Source: Psychrosphaera haliotis
GTDB lineage: Bacteria; Pseudomonadota; Gammaproteobacteria; Enterobacterales; Alteromonadaceae
Assembly (NCBI RefSeq): GCF_039523615.1
Contig: NZ_BAAAFQ010000007.1
Location: 372,001-436,000, forward strand
Length of the DNA: 64,000 nt
Direction: 5' to 3'
Shown here: positions 62,800-64,000 of the stretch, piece after piece
Numbering within the stretch: the first letter of the stretch is position 1
Layout: the number at the start of each line of letters is the position of its first letter
Made by a program: the position numbers and the translations under genes
Notes under the pieces: generated by a model
The model's database searches: none
The model's input: only the letters and a program-made list of their open reading frames with translations
Told to the model about the DNA's origin: nothing

Positions 62800-62811
62800 T
62801 TATGTACATAA
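62800..62811. promoter_or_regulatory. 12-bp perfect palindrome upstream of frmA
   Basis: TTATGTACATAA lies 19 bp before the frmA ATG, overlapping the expected 5' leader. It could be an operator for formaldehyde or redox control, but no matching regulator gene is in the window. Confidence 0.35.
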
Positions 62812-62830
62812 ATTTAATTAAGGAGTACAA

Positions 62831-63961
62831 ATGACAGCGCAATTTATCAAGTCTAAAGCTGCAGTAGCATGGGGCCCAAATGAGCCGTTAAAAATTGAAG
62901 AAGTTGATGTAATGCTTCCTAAAGCAGGTGAAGTGTTAGTAAAGATTGTTGCTAGTGGCGTATGCCATACTGATGCTTTTACATTGTCGGGTGAAGACCC
63001 AGAAGGTATATTTCCTGCGATACTAGGCCATGAAGGTGGTGGTATTGTTGAGCAAATTGGTGAAGGCGTAACGAGTGTATCTGTTGGCGACCATGTCATT
63101 CCTTTATACACACCAGAATGTGGTGAATGTAAGTTTTGTACTTCAGGAAAAACGAACCTTTGTCAAAAAATCCGTGAAACACAGGGTAAAGGCTTAATGC
63201 CAGATGGCACGACTCGTTTTTACAAAGACGGCCAGCCAATATTCCATTATATGGGCACTTCAACATTTTCAGAATACACTGTAATGCCAGAAATTTCGTT
63301 AGCTAAGGTTAATAAAGACGCTCCGCTTGAAGAGGTGTGTTTATTGGGTTGTGGTGTAACAACCGGAATGGGCGCTGTTATGAATACAGCCAAAGTAGAA
63401 GAGGGTGACACGGTTGCTATCTTCGGTCTTGGTGGTATTGGTTTGTCAGCTGTAATTGGTGCAACAATGGCAAAAGCAGGTCGTATTATCGCCATTGATA
63501 TTAACGAAAGTAAATTTGATTTAGCCAAAAAGTTGGGCGCTACTGATTGTATTAATCCGAAAGATTACGATAAGCCAATTCAAGACGTAATTGTTGAACT
63601 AACAGACGGTGGTGTGGACTACTCTTTTGAATGTATAGGCAACGTTGATGTAATGCGCTCTGCTCTTGAATGTTGCCATAAAGGCTGGGGTGAGTCGGTA
63701 GTTATAGGTGTAGCTGGAGCAGGGCAAGAAATTTCAACTCGTCCATTCCAACTGGTTACTGGTCGTGTATGGCGTGGTTCAGCATTTGGGGGTGTAAAAG
63801 GGCGCTCTGAGTTACCTGATTACGTAGAGCGTTATTTGGCCGGTGAGTTTAAACTAAGTGACTTTATAACTCATACAATGGGCTTAGATGGAATTAATGA
63901 AGCTTTTGATTTAATGCACGAAGGCAAAAGCATTCGTACCGTTATTCATTTTGATAAGTAG
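62831..63961 (+). CDS. frmA: S-(hydroxymethyl)glutathione dehydrogenase (class III alcohol dehydrogenase)
   Basis: FrmA oxidises S-hydroxymethylglutathione, formed from formaldehyde and glutathione, and also reduces S-nitrosoglutathione. The 376-residue zinc enzyme has the catalytic zinc ligands in SGVCHTDAFTLSG and GHEGGGIVE, the structural zinc cysteines PECGECKFCTSGKTNLC, the GCGVTTGMGAVMNTAKVE segment and the NAD motif FGLGGIGLSAVIG. Class III is indicated by its length and TRPFQLVTGRVWRGSAFGG (family hallmark in two parts). GGAG precedes the ATG. A probable fghA starts 5 bp after the stop, giving the usual formaldehyde detoxification pair. Confidence 0.96.
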   Translation: MTAQFIKSKAAVAWGPNEPLKIEEVDVMLPKAGEVLVKIVASGVCHTDAFTLSGEDPEGIFPAILGHEGGGIVEQIGEGVTSVSVGDHVIPLYTPECGECKFCTSGKTNLCQKIRETQGKGLMPDGTTRFYKDGQPIFHYMGTSTFSEYTVMPEISLAKVNKDAPLEEVCLLGCGVTTGMGAVMNTAKVEEGDTVAIFGLGGIGLSAVIGATMAKAGRIIAIDINESKFDLAKKLGATDCINPKDYDKPIQDVIVELTDGGVDYSFECIGNVDVMRSALECCHKGWGESVVIGVAGAGQEISTRPFQLVTGRVWRGSAFGGVKGRSELPDYVERYLAGEFKLSDFITHTMGLDGINEAFDLMHEGKSIRTVIHFDK

Positions 63962-63966
63962 TGATC

Positions 63967-64000
63967 ATGTTAAAAAATATTAGTTCAACTAAAGTATTTG
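63967..64000 (+). CDS. fghA: Probable S-formylglutathione hydrolase, 5' end only
   Basis: The ATG at 63967 opens a frame MLKNISSTKVF that runs off the window. FghA proteins of related marine bacteria start with a similar MLxNISSxKxFGG, and the gene regularly follows frmA. Only eleven codons are visible, so the call rests mostly on context. Confidence 0.6.
   Translation, partial: MLKNISSTKVF

Overview
The window looks like ordinary chromosome of a low-GC marine gammaproteobacterium, most likely of the order Alteromonadales. This rests on the gene families present (GltBD, FolE2, RsmC/TrmB, MutY-YggX, a ThiD-ThiE fusion, GlnK-AmtB, NhaA, FrmA) and on the high density of two-component and c-di-GMP proteins. 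It is an inference from family content and AT-rich base use, not from a marker gene. I see no insertion sequence, prophage, CRISPR array, rRNA or replication origin. The only RNA genes are a tRNA-Phe / tRNA-Thr / tRNA-Phe cluster at 19.2-19.5 kb.

Layout. 1-7 kb: glutamate synthase gltBD (gltD is cut by the window start) and folE2, all on minus. 7.2-11.2 kb: a secreted cyanophycinase-like protein that has lost its catalytic Ser and His, then a sensor kinase overlapping a YfiR-like periplasmic protein. 11.4-14.9 kb: trmB-rsmC (minus) and mutY-yggX (plus). 15-19 kb: a BarA/ArcB-type hybrid kinase divergent from a REC-EAL phosphodiesterase. 19.6-26.4 kb: a complete six-gene thiamine operon thiC-thiO-thiS-thiG-thiDE-thiF behind a TPP riboswitch. 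26.6-28.9 kb: a YuiF-type transporter and a tail-anchored Ser/Thr kinase. 29.2-36.8 kb: an exopolysaccharide export set (barrel, Wza-like, Wzc-like) without glycosyltransferases, followed by an NMT1/THI5-sensor hybrid kinase and a sigma-54 activator. 36.8-39.3 kb: a PRC-barrel protein and a phosphatase-lipid kinase fusion. 39.6-43.2 kb: small protein, nhaA and gdhA in overlapping frames, then an HU gene. 43.3-47 kb: a Fur-boxed ferric iron ABC importer. 47.2-48.8 kb: glnK-amtB. 48.8-62.7 kb: a signalling block with an ethylene-receptor-like sensor kinase, a previously uncalled 41-codon ORF, a REC-GGDEF cyclase, a 1328-residue hybrid kinase, a NarX/LuxR-type pair, an orphan small protein and a membrane GGDEF-EAL protein. 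62.8-64 kb: frmA and the start of fghA for glutathione-dependent formaldehyde oxidation.

How the genes fit together. Nitrogen assimilation is covered by ammonium uptake and sensing (AmtB-GlnK), GDH and GOGAT. Surface and biofilm behaviour is a second theme: polysaccharide export, a diguanylate cyclase with an intact inhibitory site, two EAL proteins and a YfiR-like protein. The most unusual unit is the kinase / small ORF / REC-GGDEF string at 48.8-52.7 kb. Its sensor domain carries the Cys-His copper ligand pair of plant ethylene receptors at the correct spacing.
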